Below are positions 1-6,575 of a stretch of 15,879 nt of DNA, one piece after another; position 1 is the stretch's first letter; each line of letters begins with the position of its first letter. The position numbers were made by a program, and so were the translations under genes. The notes under the pieces are model-generated. The model saw nothing but the letters and a program-made list of their open reading frames with translations, searched no databases and was not told the DNA's origin. The DNA is from DASPKW01 sp038244055 (GTDB lineage Bacteria > Planctomycetota > Phycisphaerae > Tepidisphaerales > Tepidisphaeraceae): NCBI GenBank assembly GCA_038244055.1, contig JBBRTW010000128.1, positions 1-15,879 of the forward strand, written 5' to 3'.

Positions 1-68
1 GAGCCTCTTTCAGGGCCGCAGCGAAGATCGGCCTAACCGACGCCGGTAGGGGCTGTCTATGATCTGTT

Positions 69-110
69 GTCCGTCGTCCGTCGTCCGTCGTCCGTTGTCC
101 GTTGTCCGTT
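69..110. repeat. Six-unit heptanucleotide array (GTCCGTC then GTCCGTT)
   Basis: Six perfectly adjacent 7-nt units: three GTCCGTC followed by three GTCCGTT. The array lies directly upstream of the exported protein gene at 135. Three GTCCGTT units also occur inside the VWA gene at 1772-1792, so the motif is dispersed. The array keeps reading frames open, which produces a spurious TTG start at 102. Confidence 0.9.
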
Positions 111-134
111 CTCAGTCGTCTGTATCGAAAGCCA

Positions 135-806
135 ATGGTGCCAATCATGCGCGTGATTTTGTCGATCGTGACCCTTGTCATAGTGCTGGCCTTTTCCGCT
201 TCACTCTCCCAGGCCCAGCCCGCCGCGCGCGCCGACCAGCCCGGCGCGGTCAATCCCAACGAAAAGCGCCCCGACCTCATGGGCCGGATCGTCAATGTTT
301 CGGAGGATGGCCGGACCCTGACCCTCGCCATGCCCCCGCGAACCGCCGCCGATGCCCAGCCCGCCGGCGCGGCCCCTCGCCCCGAGGAGGCCAAAGTCCT
401 CCTCACCGACCGCACCAAGGCCGCCTTCTTCGGCGTCGGCGAAGGCGAAGCCCGCCCCGCGCCCGGCCTGATGGCCATGGTCTGGCTCGAAGAAGGCTCC
501 AAAGATCAGGCCGCCCGCGTCCGCTACATGAAACGCGAAGGCGAAGACCGCCCCGATGCCCAGGGCCGCGTCGCCGCCGTCTCCCCCGATGGCCAGTCCA
601 TCACCCTCGAACTCCGCGAGCGCGATCGCACCACCGGCCAGGACAAAGTCACCGGCCAAACCACCATCCGCATCGCCCCCTATACCCAAAGCCTCTATTT
701 CGGCGTGGATCAAGGCGGCGCTCGCCCGACTGTGGATTACCTCGTCGTCGTCTGGTTCGAAAAAGGCTCGAAGGAAACGGCGGCGCGGATACGGTTCATG
801 AAGTGA
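135..806 (+). CDS. Exported protein with two tandem repeat domains, function unknown
   Basis: A 223-residue protein beginning with a signal peptide: a hydrophobic stretch from about residue 6 to 21 (VILSIVTLVIVLAF), then a cleavage-like SLSQA|QP site near residue 27. The mature part is a short linker plus two homologous units of about 80 residues, 50-133 and 144-223. Both have the layout GR(I/V)..VS.DG..(I/L)TL, then (A/L)(F/Y)FGV..G.ARP....L..VVW(F/L)E.GSK..AAR(V/I)R(Y/F)MK, so the gene arose by internal duplication. The pattern suggests a small beta-barrel or OB-like fold exposed outside the cytoplasmic membrane; no enzyme motif is seen. The start is ATG 135 (GAAAG just upstream) or ATG 147. 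A TTG at 102 lies inside the heptamer array and is unlikely. The gene has no co-directional neighbour. I do not recognise a named family. Confidence 0.8.
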   Translation: MVPIMRVILSIVTLVIVLAFSASLSQAQPAARADQPGAVNPNEKRPDLMGRIVNVSEDGRTLTLAMPPRTAADAQPAGAAPRPEEAKVLLTDRTKAAFFGVGEGEARPAPGLMAMVWLEEGSKDQAARVRYMKREGEDRPDAQGRVAAVSPDGQSITLELRERDRTTGQDKVTGQTTIRIAPYTQSLYFGVDQGGARPTVDYLVVVWFEKGSKETAARIRFMK

Positions 807-848
807 CCACCGTCATGAAGTGACCACTGCCATGAAGTGACCACCGCC
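798..848. repeat. Three 17-nt tandem repeats spanning the stop codon
   Basis: Three consecutive units of consensus ATGAAGTGACCACYGYC at 798-814, 815-831 and 832-848. The first unit contains the last two codons and the TGA stop of the upstream gene (ATG AAG TGA). The other two repeat that terminal Met-Lys-stop motif outside the gene. Confidence 0.9.
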
Positions 849-901
849 AATGGCCACGACCGAAAATACGGCGCACGGTCATTGCGTAGTGATGCTTCAT
901 G

Positions 902-926
902 CGAGAGGGTGTAGACGCACCTCTCG
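902..926. terminator. Hairpin between convergent gene ends
   Basis: A ten-pair stem (CGAGAGG with CCTCTCG, extended by TGT with GCA) has one bulged G at 909 and an AGAC loop. It lies between the end of the plus gene (806) and the end of the minus VWA gene (1009). No immediate T-tract follows; TTTTCTTC begins about ten bases later on the plus strand, so terminator function is only possible. Confidence 0.3.
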
Positions 927-1008
927 ATAATCGGCCTTTTCTTCGCGCACTTCATCCGAACGTTCAGTTCCGACCTCGCGCCCGGTTGTTGGCGGTGAAT
1001 CATCCGGC

Positions 1009-2364
1009 CTACGCAATATGCGTCTTCTTCTTCCGCCCCGATAAATAGCTCTCCATGATGCAGCTCGCCAGTTGATCCGAGCTCGTATAAAACGCGACGC
1101 CCCGGGTCAGCTTGGTGAGCTGATCCACGAACCCGACCCAGTCCATCCCCCAGTAATCTTCGATCAAGGCGAAGGTGGAGATCCTGCATCCATCGCGCAC
1201 CGCCAGCACCGCTTCTTTCAAAGTCGCCAGCGTCGATTTCTTATCTGGCGGGTAAAGGAGATGCACGAAATCCCCCTCCACATGCGCGGTTGGCTGCCCG
1301 TCGGTGATGATGAAGAGCTGTTTGTTCTCGCTGGCCCGCTTGCGCAGAATTCGCCGCGCCAGTTGCAGGCCTAGGTGCAGATTCGTGAAGTGCTGCGGCG
1401 CGCGTTCGAGTTGATCGATCGGCACCTTCATCCGCACCTGGTAGTCGTAGATCGTCACCGGCTTGGGCATCGCCAGCGGCAGCATCGCCTCGGCGATCTT
1501 GTGCGCCCCCGAGTAGAAACCCACGAAATCGATCGAGTCCCCCGGAAAGCGCTGCCGCACCAATGCCTGCATCGCCATCGCCACCTGCTTGGCCGCCATG
1601 AACCGCCCATACCGCATCATCGACCCCGACATATCCAGCAGCACGACTGTCGAGCAGGTGGTCATCCCTTCGTGGAGGTGGAGCTCGAAATCTTTTTCGG
1701 TGAATTTGATCGAATGAGGGTTCAGGGTTTGGGGTTCAGGGTTCAGGGAAGGAACTTGTTCGTTGTCAGTGGTCCGTTGTCCGTTGTCCGTTGCTGCCAA
1801 TGCGTCGTCCAATTCAACTGACAACGGACCACTGACAACGGACGATGGCCCCTCTCGCTTCTCGCTTCTAACTTCTAACTTCTGACCCGAACCCTGAACC
1901 CTGAACCCTGAACCCTTGCCCTCCGGCAACCCCTGCCGATGGAGGGCATTCTTCAACGTCGCCCCCAGATCCAGTTCCGACACCGGATCGCCAAACTGAT
2001 ACGGCTTGGTCCCCTCCACCCGCTCGCCGCCCTGGCCGGGCGTGATCTTTTCGTGCCCATCGCGCTGGCCCAGCCGGAGATTCGCGAAGACCTCCATCAG
2101 CGCCTTCCGCTGCATCCGGCCAATCGCCCGCGGCGTCAGCCTGAGCTTCCCCTTCCCATCCTTATCCAATAGCCCCTGCTTCAAAAGCTCTTCCAGAAGC
2201 TCCGAATGCTCGGGCTTCTTGTTCGGATCGTTGAGCATCTGCTGCAGCGCCTTCAGCGCCTGATCCCCATGCTCCATGATGAACTGCATCATCTGATCGA
2301 AGCCGAAGAGCGTATCCTGCGAAGGGAAGTCTTCACCGTTGAACTCGCCATAGAAGTACTTCAT
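1009..2364 (-). CDS. VWA-domain protein (COG4867-like) with repeat-derived insert
   Basis: A 451-residue cytoplasmic protein with no signal peptide. The C-terminal half is a von Willebrand factor A domain with a complete metal-ion-dependent adhesion site: DMSGS at 244-248, T327 in FTNLHLG, and D355 in IITDGQP. The N-terminal third (1-145) is helical and charged, as in VWA proteins that partner MoxR-type AAA+ ATPases, and overall it resembles the COG4867 group. No MoxR gene is in the window. Residues about 150-216 are encoded by heptanucleotide arrays (1717-1917) in frame between the two conserved parts, giving low-complexity sequence such as GSGFRVQGSG and SLNPEPQTLNPHS. The insert adds about 67 residues between the helical part and the MIDAS strand without breaking the frame. 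The start is ATG 2364. A TACAAT hexamer ends seven bases before it and no good Shine-Dalgarno is present, so the mRNA may be leaderless. The exact role is unknown. Confidence 0.88.
   Translation of the reverse strand: MKYFYGEFNGEDFPSQDTLFGFDQMMQFIMEHGDQALKALQQMLNDPNKKPEHSELLEELLKQGLLDKDGKGKLRLTPRAIGRMQRKALMEVFANLRLGQRDGHEKITPGQGGERVEGTKPYQFGDPVSELDLGATLKNALHRQGLPEGKGSGFRVQGSGQKLEVRSEKREGPSSVVSGPLSVELDDALAATDNGQRTTDNEQVPSLNPEPQTLNPHSIKFTEKDFELHLHEGMTTCSTVVLLDMSGSMMRYGRFMAAKQVAMAMQALVRQRFPGDSIDFVGFYSGAHKIAEAMLPLAMPKPVTIYDYQVRMKVPIDQLERAPQHFTNLHLGLQLARRILRKRASENKQLFIITDGQPTAHVEGDFVHLLYPPDKKSTLATLKEAVLAVRDGCRISTFALIEDYWGMDWVGFVDQLTKLTRGVAFYTSSDQLASCIMESYLSGRKKKTHIA
1719..1917. repeat. Back-to-back inverted heptamer arrays inside the VWA gene
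   Basis: The left block, 1719-1795, reads in unbroken 7-nt phase: GGTTCAG-type units, then CGTTGTC, AGTGGTC and CGTTGTC units. The right block, 1813-1917, is also in unbroken phase: GACAACG and GACCACT, then TCGCTTC, TAACTTC and finally AACCCTG units. The blocks are inverted copies: outer GGTTCAG against AACCCTG, and an inner perfect 21-bp inverted repeat at 1761-1781 and 1820-1840. Seventeen bases (1796-1812) separate them. The whole structure is translated by the VWA gene on the minus strand. Confidence 0.92.
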
Positions 2365-2371
2365 GTCCGCA

Positions 2372-2377
2372 ATTGTA
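2372..2377 (-). promoter_or_regulatory. Candidate -10 box for the VWA gene
   Basis: On the minus strand the sequence is CCTACAATTGCGGACATG: a TACAAT box, seven bases, then the start codon. This spacing would place the transcription start at or next to the ATG, giving a leaderless message. No convincing -35 box was found. Confidence 0.3.
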
Positions 2378-2390
2378 GGCCGGAGGAAGC

Positions 2391-2425
2391 AGAAGTTAGA
2401 AGCGAGAAGCGAGAAGCGAGAAGAA
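2391..2425. repeat. AGAAGCG heptamer array
   Basis: Five units in phase: AGAAGTT, three AGAAGCG, and AGAAGAA. They are the reverse complement of the TCGCTTC/TAACTTC units at 1855-1882 in the VWA gene. The array is part of the repeat-filled region between the divergent genes at 2364 and 2633. Confidence 0.88.
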
Positions 2426-2513
2426 AAACGCCGATCTCACACCGCCGACGCCAAACAAAATCCCTAAAACCCCCAGCCCCCGAATCCGTCTAATCCCCTG
2501 TTCGCCGCTGTTC

Positions 2514-2576
2514 CTATACCCTATACCCGACACCCTATACCCTCCGCCCTGAACCCTGAACCCTGAACCCAACCCC
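2514..2576. repeat. Heptamer array that switches unit from CTATACC to CTGAACC in phase
   Basis: Nine contiguous 7-nt units: CTATACC, CTATACC, CGACACC, CTATACC, CTCCGCC, CTGAACC (three times), CAACCCC. The unit changes while the 7-nt register is kept. The array fills much of the intergenic space upstream of the gene at 2633. Confidence 0.92.
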
Positions 2577-2604
2577 ACTTTTCCCCTCCCCTCAATGAAC
2601 TCTC

Positions 2605-2613
2605 TGTTATACT
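2605..2613 (+). promoter_or_regulatory. Candidate extended -10 promoter for the gene at 2633
   Basis: TGTTATACT matches an extended -10 element (TG, one base, TATACT). It lies 19 bases before the start codon, between the heptamer array and the gene. There is no clear -35 box, as expected for extended -10 promoters. The same TGn-TACAAT/TATACT form recurs at 9489 and 11868. Confidence 0.45.
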
Positions 2614-2632
2614 CCTCCCCATCGCGCGGGAT

Positions 2633-4711
2633 ATGCGTATGAAAGGCAACACGCTCCTCCTTCTTCGATTCGCCCTCCTGGCCTGCGCCATCTTCTCGGC
2701 CAAGCCGGCCCGCGCCGGCCAGCCCGTTTCGCTTCCCTACATCCTCCACGATGATTTCGGCTCCACCTGGGATGTTCAATACGATGGCTCGATCGGCGAT
2801 GGCGGCAACGATCTCTACGATGGCGGCGGCCGGATTTTCATCAATAACGCCGCCCAGTACGTTTCCCCTAACCAGCAGGCTGTTTTCGACGCCGCCCACA
2901 ACGAGCTGACCTTCCCCCCCATGCCGATGGGCCCGGTGACCGTCTCCCGACGCGTGGCCTGCTTCAAGACCCTCGGCTGCATCCGCTTCATTGAAACGCT
3001 CGAAAACACCGGCCCGTCCCCCGTCCACATCCAGCTCCGCGCCTATTTCAATCTCGGCGGAACCGTCCAGCAGGCCATCCCGCTCCTCGATGAAAAACGC
3101 CCCGGCAGGCAACCCGTCGGCTATGCCTTCGGCGATCAGAACAACGGCGTCGCCATGATCGGCGCGGGCAGGGGGTCCAAGGTGCTCCCCCGCTTCCAAT
3201 ATCAGCAGAACAACGACAATATCGACTGCTTCTACGAGATCGATGTGCCCGCCCGCTCCACGGTTGCCGTCGTCCATTGCCAACTCCGCCGCAAGGTTCC
3301 CCCCTCCGCCGCCGAGGCCTGGAAATCGCTCAGCGAAAGAGAGCTCCTCAAGGACCTGCCCAAGGATCTCCGCAAGCGCATCGTCAACTTTCCCGGCGGC
3401 GATGCCTTCATCGGCGATATCGAAATACTCCGCGGCGATGTGCTCGATGTCCTAGAACTCCGCGGCGGCGATGCCTACCGCGGCATGGTCAAGATCGACG
3501 CCTTCCGTCTCCAAACGATCTACGGGCCGATCACCCTCCCCGCAGACAATGTCATCTGCCTCATCAATGTCGGCACCTACAGGCCTACTCAGCTTCTGGT
3601 GACAGCCGATGGCGATGTCTTCGGCGGCCGGCTCGATATCACTTCCCTCAAACTCCAACTCACCAGCGGGCAGTACACCAACATCCCCCTCTCCCAGATC
3701 ACCCGCCTGGGTTTCCATCGCCGCCCGGGTGAAGTCGAGGAATGGAATCTCGATACCAAATCCCTCGCCCTTCTCCGCACTGGCGAGCGCCTGCGCATCA
3801 ACATCCCCCCGGCCGAGCTCAACCTCGCCACGCCATCCGGCCTGATCCGCCTCAACCCGGCCATCATCTCCTCGGTCGTCTTCGCCAGCGATGAAAATGT
3901 CGTCCCCCAGGTCCATCTGGTCGATGGCAGCAAACTCTCAGGCCTGCTCAGTCTCCCCGCCTTCGATCTCGCCCTGGCCAAAAGCGCCTATTCCCAGCCG
4001 CCCGTTAACGGCTCGCTGTCCGCCAGTGTCGAGCAGCGCGTCCGCATTCCCTCGGCCTCGCTCCTGCGCATGAATTTCGTGCCGGAGCAGGAGCCCGATG
4101 CGCTGCCTTCCACGCTCACGCTCACCAATCAGGATGTTCTGTACAGCCAGCTCACGGGCTCGCTCGCCCTCGAAACCCGATTCGACACGCTCCACATCGA
4201 AGGCTCGCAGATCAAGCAACTCCGCCATACCTCGGCCGGCGCGCTCGATATCCAGATCACGCTCTGGGATGATTCCACGCTCAGCGGCAAACTCGTCGAA
4301 ACCCACCTCACCTGTTTATTGCGTTGTGGCGTCACCCTGCGCATCCCCATCGCACTGGTCGAGGAATATCACCAGCCCCTCCCGCAACCCAGCCCCAAGA
4401 TCATCCAGCGCATCCATCAGGTTGCCCGCGATCTCGATGCCGATGAATTCCGCCAGCGCGAGTGGGCTCAGGAGCAGATTCTTTCCATCGGCCCATCGGT
4501 GTTGAGCATCCTGAAACAAATCCAGAAGACCGCCCCGCCCGAAGCCGTCCGGCGTATCGAAGTGATCACGCTCAAACTCACCCGCGAACTGGAAAAGCCC
4601 GGCCCCAACGGCATGACCCGCCCCGATGAAGATGAAGGCATCTTCGACAACGGCCCCAATCAGATGCCGGGAATGATCCTGCAAAATCCGGGTGTGATTA
4701 TCGATTGGTGA
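2633..4711 (+). CDS. Large exported beta-rich protein with C-terminal HEAT-like segment
   Basis: A 692-residue protein with a signal peptide (LLLLRFALLACAIFSA, cleavage near PARA|GQ at residue 28). The N-terminal part has a beta-rich HDDFGSTWDVQYDGSIGDGG segment. The middle (about 245-560) contains several degenerate beta repeats of the form GD.f.G.(l/i)....l.L.T..G...IP...I..L, for example around GGDAYRGMVKIDAF, DGDVFGGRLDITSL, DGSKLSGLLSLPAF and DSTLSGKL. The C-terminal 590-648 region (DLDADEFRQREWAQEQILSI...) is a helical HEAT-like unit of the kind common in planctomycete exported proteins. It is probably periplasmic or surface-associated; the substrate is unknown. ATG 2633 or 2639 could be the start; both keep the signal peptide. 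Its TGA and the opposing stop of the antitoxin gene meet in the palindrome TGATCA with no base between. I do not recognise a named family. Confidence 0.82.
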   Translation: MRMKGNTLLLLRFALLACAIFSAKPARAGQPVSLPYILHDDFGSTWDVQYDGSIGDGGNDLYDGGGRIFINNAAQYVSPNQQAVFDAAHNELTFPPMPMGPVTVSRRVACFKTLGCIRFIETLENTGPSPVHIQLRAYFNLGGTVQQAIPLLDEKRPGRQPVGYAFGDQNNGVAMIGAGRGSKVLPRFQYQQNNDNIDCFYEIDVPARSTVAVVHCQLRRKVPPSAAEAWKSLSERELLKDLPKDLRKRIVNFPGGDAFIGDIEILRGDVLDVLELRGGDAYRGMVKIDAFRLQTIYGPITLPADNVICLINVGTYRPTQLLVTADGDVFGGRLDITSLKLQLTSGQYTNIPLSQITRLGFHRRPGEVEEWNLDTKSLALLRTGERLRINIPPAELNLATPSGLIRLNPAIISSVVFASDENVVPQVHLVDGSKLSGLLSLPAFDLALAKSAYSQPPVNGSLSASVEQRVRIPSASLLRMNFVPEQEPDALPSTLTLTNQDVLYSQLTGSLALETRFDTLHIEGSQIKQLRHTSAGALDIQITLWDDSTLSGKLVETHLTCLLRCGVTLRIPIALVEEYHQPLPQPSPKIIQRIHQVARDLDADEFRQREWAQEQILSIGPSVLSILKQIQKTAPPEAVRRIEVITLKLTRELEKPGPNGMTRPDEDEGIFDNGPNQMPGMILQNPGVIIDW

Positions 4712-4996
4712 TCAGTTGCTTTCCGAACTCCCCGACGCCACCAGCGGCCCTTGCGCCGCCAGATAGCTCAGGGCCGCGATCCCATGCGCCATCTTCACCA
4801 CCTCGGCCGTATTGGCGAGGATTTCCAGCGCTTCCTCCAGTGAATTCAACTCGTCTTTGCTGATCAGGACGCAGGTGTGGCATCCTTCGACGATCTCCAT
4901 CCGAACTTTACCCCGGCACACATCGCCGAGCAACTTGCCCAGGGCATCTTTGGCCTGATCAGCCGTTACGCTACTAAAACCAGATTCATCTGACAT
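4712..4996 (-). CDS. Phd/YefM-family antitoxin, no toxin partner visible
   Basis: A 94-residue protein. The segment SVTADQAKDALGKLLGDV matches the DNA-binding N-terminal part of Phd/YefM antitoxins. The stretch CVLISKDELNSLEEALEIL (42-60) matches the conserved 'vLIs.ed..sl.E.leiL' core. Family members bind their own promoter and neutralise a RelE/ParE or Doc toxin. Here no toxin is adjacent: downstream lies the stop of a convergent gene, and upstream is 259 bp without a gene. The C-terminus (LSYLAAQGPLVASGSSESN) is where the toxin-binding tail would be and is low in charge. The start is ATG 4996 because GGGAG stands nine bases before it. An open frame continues upstream to 5170, but its 58 extra residues look non-coding. 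It is probably solitary, or a remnant regulator. Confidence 0.72.
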   Translation of the reverse strand: MSDESGFSSVTADQAKDALGKLLGDVCRGKVRMEIVEGCHTCVLISKDELNSLEEALEILANTAEVVKMAHGIAALSYLAAQGPLVASGSSESN

Positions 4997-5255
4997 ACAA
5001 GCAATCTCCCGCGACACGTCTTCCCGGACACGTCGCATCAAAAGGGCCAGGCGCTCAAGCCTGCGCTTCCGGCCACCCATCGGCCGAACGTCGCGCCCAA
5101 GGTCTTCCCAGAAAGTGGATATGCTCCAGATCGCCCCAAGGTTCGCGCGAAAACTCAAACTCTCCGCCACCCGTGGCCCCCCTCACCCCGCCCGTTCCAT
5201 CTCTAACGCTTTGCAAACAAACCGTTTGGGAAAATACACCCCAAATGTCCGATAA
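4997..5255. other. Intergenic stretch between antitoxin and PilZ gene
   Basis: No gene or strong hairpin is seen. The part near 5205-5265 is AT-richer than the surroundings and would be downstream of the PilZ stop on the minus strand. It could hold the antitoxin promoter, but no convincing -35/-10 pair was found. Confidence 0.4.
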
Positions 5256-5609
5256 TCATTTTCCCCTGAACTGCACCGCCATCTCATACCGCCCGTTGCT
5301 GATCGGCCGCGACCGCACTACCTCGCAGTTGTGGCTTTGGCTGCCCCCCGGCATTTGAATCTCAATCTTGCAGGTCTGCCCCACCGACAACGATTCGCGC
5401 AACAGAAACGAAATGCCGCTCAGCGACAAATCCCGCGTGAGAACATCATACGCCGATCCCGCCGCCGCCCCATCCAGCACGGTGATCGTCGCCTTGCTCT
5501 GTACCGGCCGACGATTTTCCCGCCTTCGATCCCGCTCCGGCGAAACGGGCGCGGGTGTGGAAAACGTCGAAGATTCCGGAATCGGCTCGCTGCCCGGTGC
5601 GATGCTCAT
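5256..5609 (-). CDS. PilZ-domain protein, predicted c-di-GMP receptor
   Basis: A 117-residue single-domain protein. Both c-di-GMP-binding signatures of PilZ are present: the arginine motif RRENRR at 29-34 (RxxxR) and D60-L-S-L-S-G65, matching (D/N)xSxxG, separated by the usual first beta strand. The following beta strands (ISFLLRESLSVGQTCKIEIQM, then NCEVVRSRPISNGRYEMAVQF) fit the barrel. The first 25 residues are Pro/Ser-rich and likely disordered. There is no output domain, so it would act by binding a partner protein. It is divergent from the membrane protein at 5786, with 176 bp between the starts; a functional link is only suggested by adjacency. The start at 5609 lacks a strong Shine-Dalgarno. 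Confidence 0.88.
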   Translation of the reverse strand: MSIAPGSEPIPESSTFSTPAPVSPERDRRRENRRPVQSKATITVLDGAAAGSAYDVLTRDLSLSGISFLLRESLSVGQTCKIEIQMPGGSQSHNCEVVRSRPISNGRYEMAVQFRGK

Positions 5610-5670
5610 ATGAGATGATGTATCGACCAGAATTATTGGAATCCTTCAATTCACCCAAAAGCTGCGGTGG

Positions 5671-5690
5671 GGTAGACATTCTTGTCTGCC
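5671..5690. repeat. Small palindrome in divergent intergenic region
   Basis: GGTAGACA-TTCT-TGTCTGCC forms an eight-pair stem (one G-T pair) with a four-base loop. It lies between the PilZ gene start and the start of the membrane protein gene. It could be an operator or a further dispersed palindrome; only one copy is in this window. Confidence 0.5.
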
Positions 5691-5785
5691 CAGAAAAGAT
5701 TTCCAAATGCCCAGCAGCCTCAAATCTCCAAATTGCTCCCGAAAACAATCGCCCCAATCCGCCAACCACATTAAACTCCCGTCCA

Positions 5786-6364
5786 ATGTCCACCCCACCC
5801 GACAACTTCCCTCGCCCCATCCCACCAGGCTTTCCCCCCCAAGCCCATTCCCAAATCCACGCCACACCCCTCCACTACCAGTTGCCCGAGAACGATTCCG
5901 AACGGCTCACGCGCGTTCTCCGAAGGTGGGTCTACATCATCGGCCTGATCCTCTGCGTTCCGAAGATGTTGCAGTCGGCCGGTGAGTTTTCGCGGGCGAT
6001 CGACCAGTTGGACCGCAGTTCATCGTTCCCCGCCACCCAGATTACCGTTTGGGATGATCCCCCCGCGCAGTTGCTGATGGCGTTCAGCGGCGCCGCCGGC
6101 GCGTGCATGGCCATCATCATGGTCGGGTGCGTTCTCGGCCTCGCGGGTGTGCGATCCGCGCGACTCTGGGTTCTTTTCCCAGCCGCCGTTTCCGCGCTGG
6201 TTAGCCTGGTAGCGACCGTCTACTTCTATTTCGGCCAGTGGTCCGCGATGACATGGGGCAACCAGATGGAAAAGGTCTCCATGATCGGCATGTACACATA
6301 CATGGCCCTGGTCGACATGGTCTACCCCGCCTTCTGCATCGCCATCCTCGGCCGAAAAACATGA
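5786..6364 (+). CDS. Four-helix integral membrane protein, unknown function
   Basis: A 192-residue protein. A proline-rich cytoplasmic N-terminus (1-40) is followed by four hydrophobic segments, about 48-66, 95-120, 127-150 and 165-188. The loop between helices 1 and 2 (67-94) is polar and contains TVWDDPPAQ. No catalytic or transport signature is visible. The frame is open upstream to 5555, but that part runs through the PilZ gene's start and a palindrome and has no protein-like character, so ATG 5786 is preferred even though no clear Shine-Dalgarno precedes it. Twenty-four bases after its stop lies the first copy of the oriented palindromic element. Confidence 0.7.
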   Translation: MSTPPDNFPRPIPPGFPPQAHSQIHATPLHYQLPENDSERLTRVLRRWVYIIGLILCVPKMLQSAGEFSRAIDQLDRSSSFPATQITVWDDPPAQLLMAFSGAAGACMAIIMVGCVLGLAGVRSARLWVLFPAAVSALVSLVATVYFYFGQWSAMTWGNQMEKVSMIGMYTYMALVDMVYPAFCIAILGRKT

Positions 6365-6388
6365 TCCGTAACGCGCCCCCACCGCCAC

Positions 6389-6452
6389 AGGGTCGGGAGC
6401 CGGCCACCAGAAACACCATTCCGCCGACAACCCTGCCCCGGCTCCCGACCCT
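6389..6452 (+). repeat. Oriented palindromic element, copy 1 (64 nt)
   Basis: Perfect 15-nt arms AGGGTCGGGAGCCGG (6389-6403) and CCGGCTCCCGACCCT (6438-6452) enclose a 34-nt loop that starts CCACCAGAAA. TTTCG follows the right arm. It sits 24 bases after the stop of the plus-strand membrane protein and may act as a terminator or 3'-end stabiliser. The same arms and the same loop length occur at 12669-12732. Confidence 0.9.
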
Positions 6453-6575
6453 TTCGCGCCGCCCCGCTAAAGAATCTCGATCGCGCATATTACTTCCCCA
6501 CTCTCACTCTACTCCCCCATATCCGAACCAGCCGCCCGCCGGTTCAAACTCGCTTCCCAGTTCCAAGGAGTCCCC

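Noticed and set aside
1..49. Possible C-terminal end of a gene entering from the left (reads SLFQGRSEDRPNRRR, stop at 47)
   Set aside because: Fifteen codons without a recognisable domain are too few to support a gene call.
59..823. Plus-strand frame of 254 codons overlapping the first gene
   Set aside because: The product is Arg/Pro-rich and reads the heptamer array; the alternative frame encodes a signal peptide and two homologous domains.
2514..2576. Telomere-like CTGAACC/CTATACC repeats as a replicon end
   Set aside because: Resemblance to telomeric repeats is superficial; the arrays are internal, short and present on both strands between ordinary genes.
2396..3283. Open frame of 295 codons on the minus strand
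   Set aside because: It overlaps the exported protein gene on the opposite strand and ends in heptamer repeats; composition is shadow-like.
5555..5785. Upstream extension of the membrane protein
   Set aside because: It overlaps the start of the PilZ gene on the other strand and reads through a palindrome; no protein-like features.
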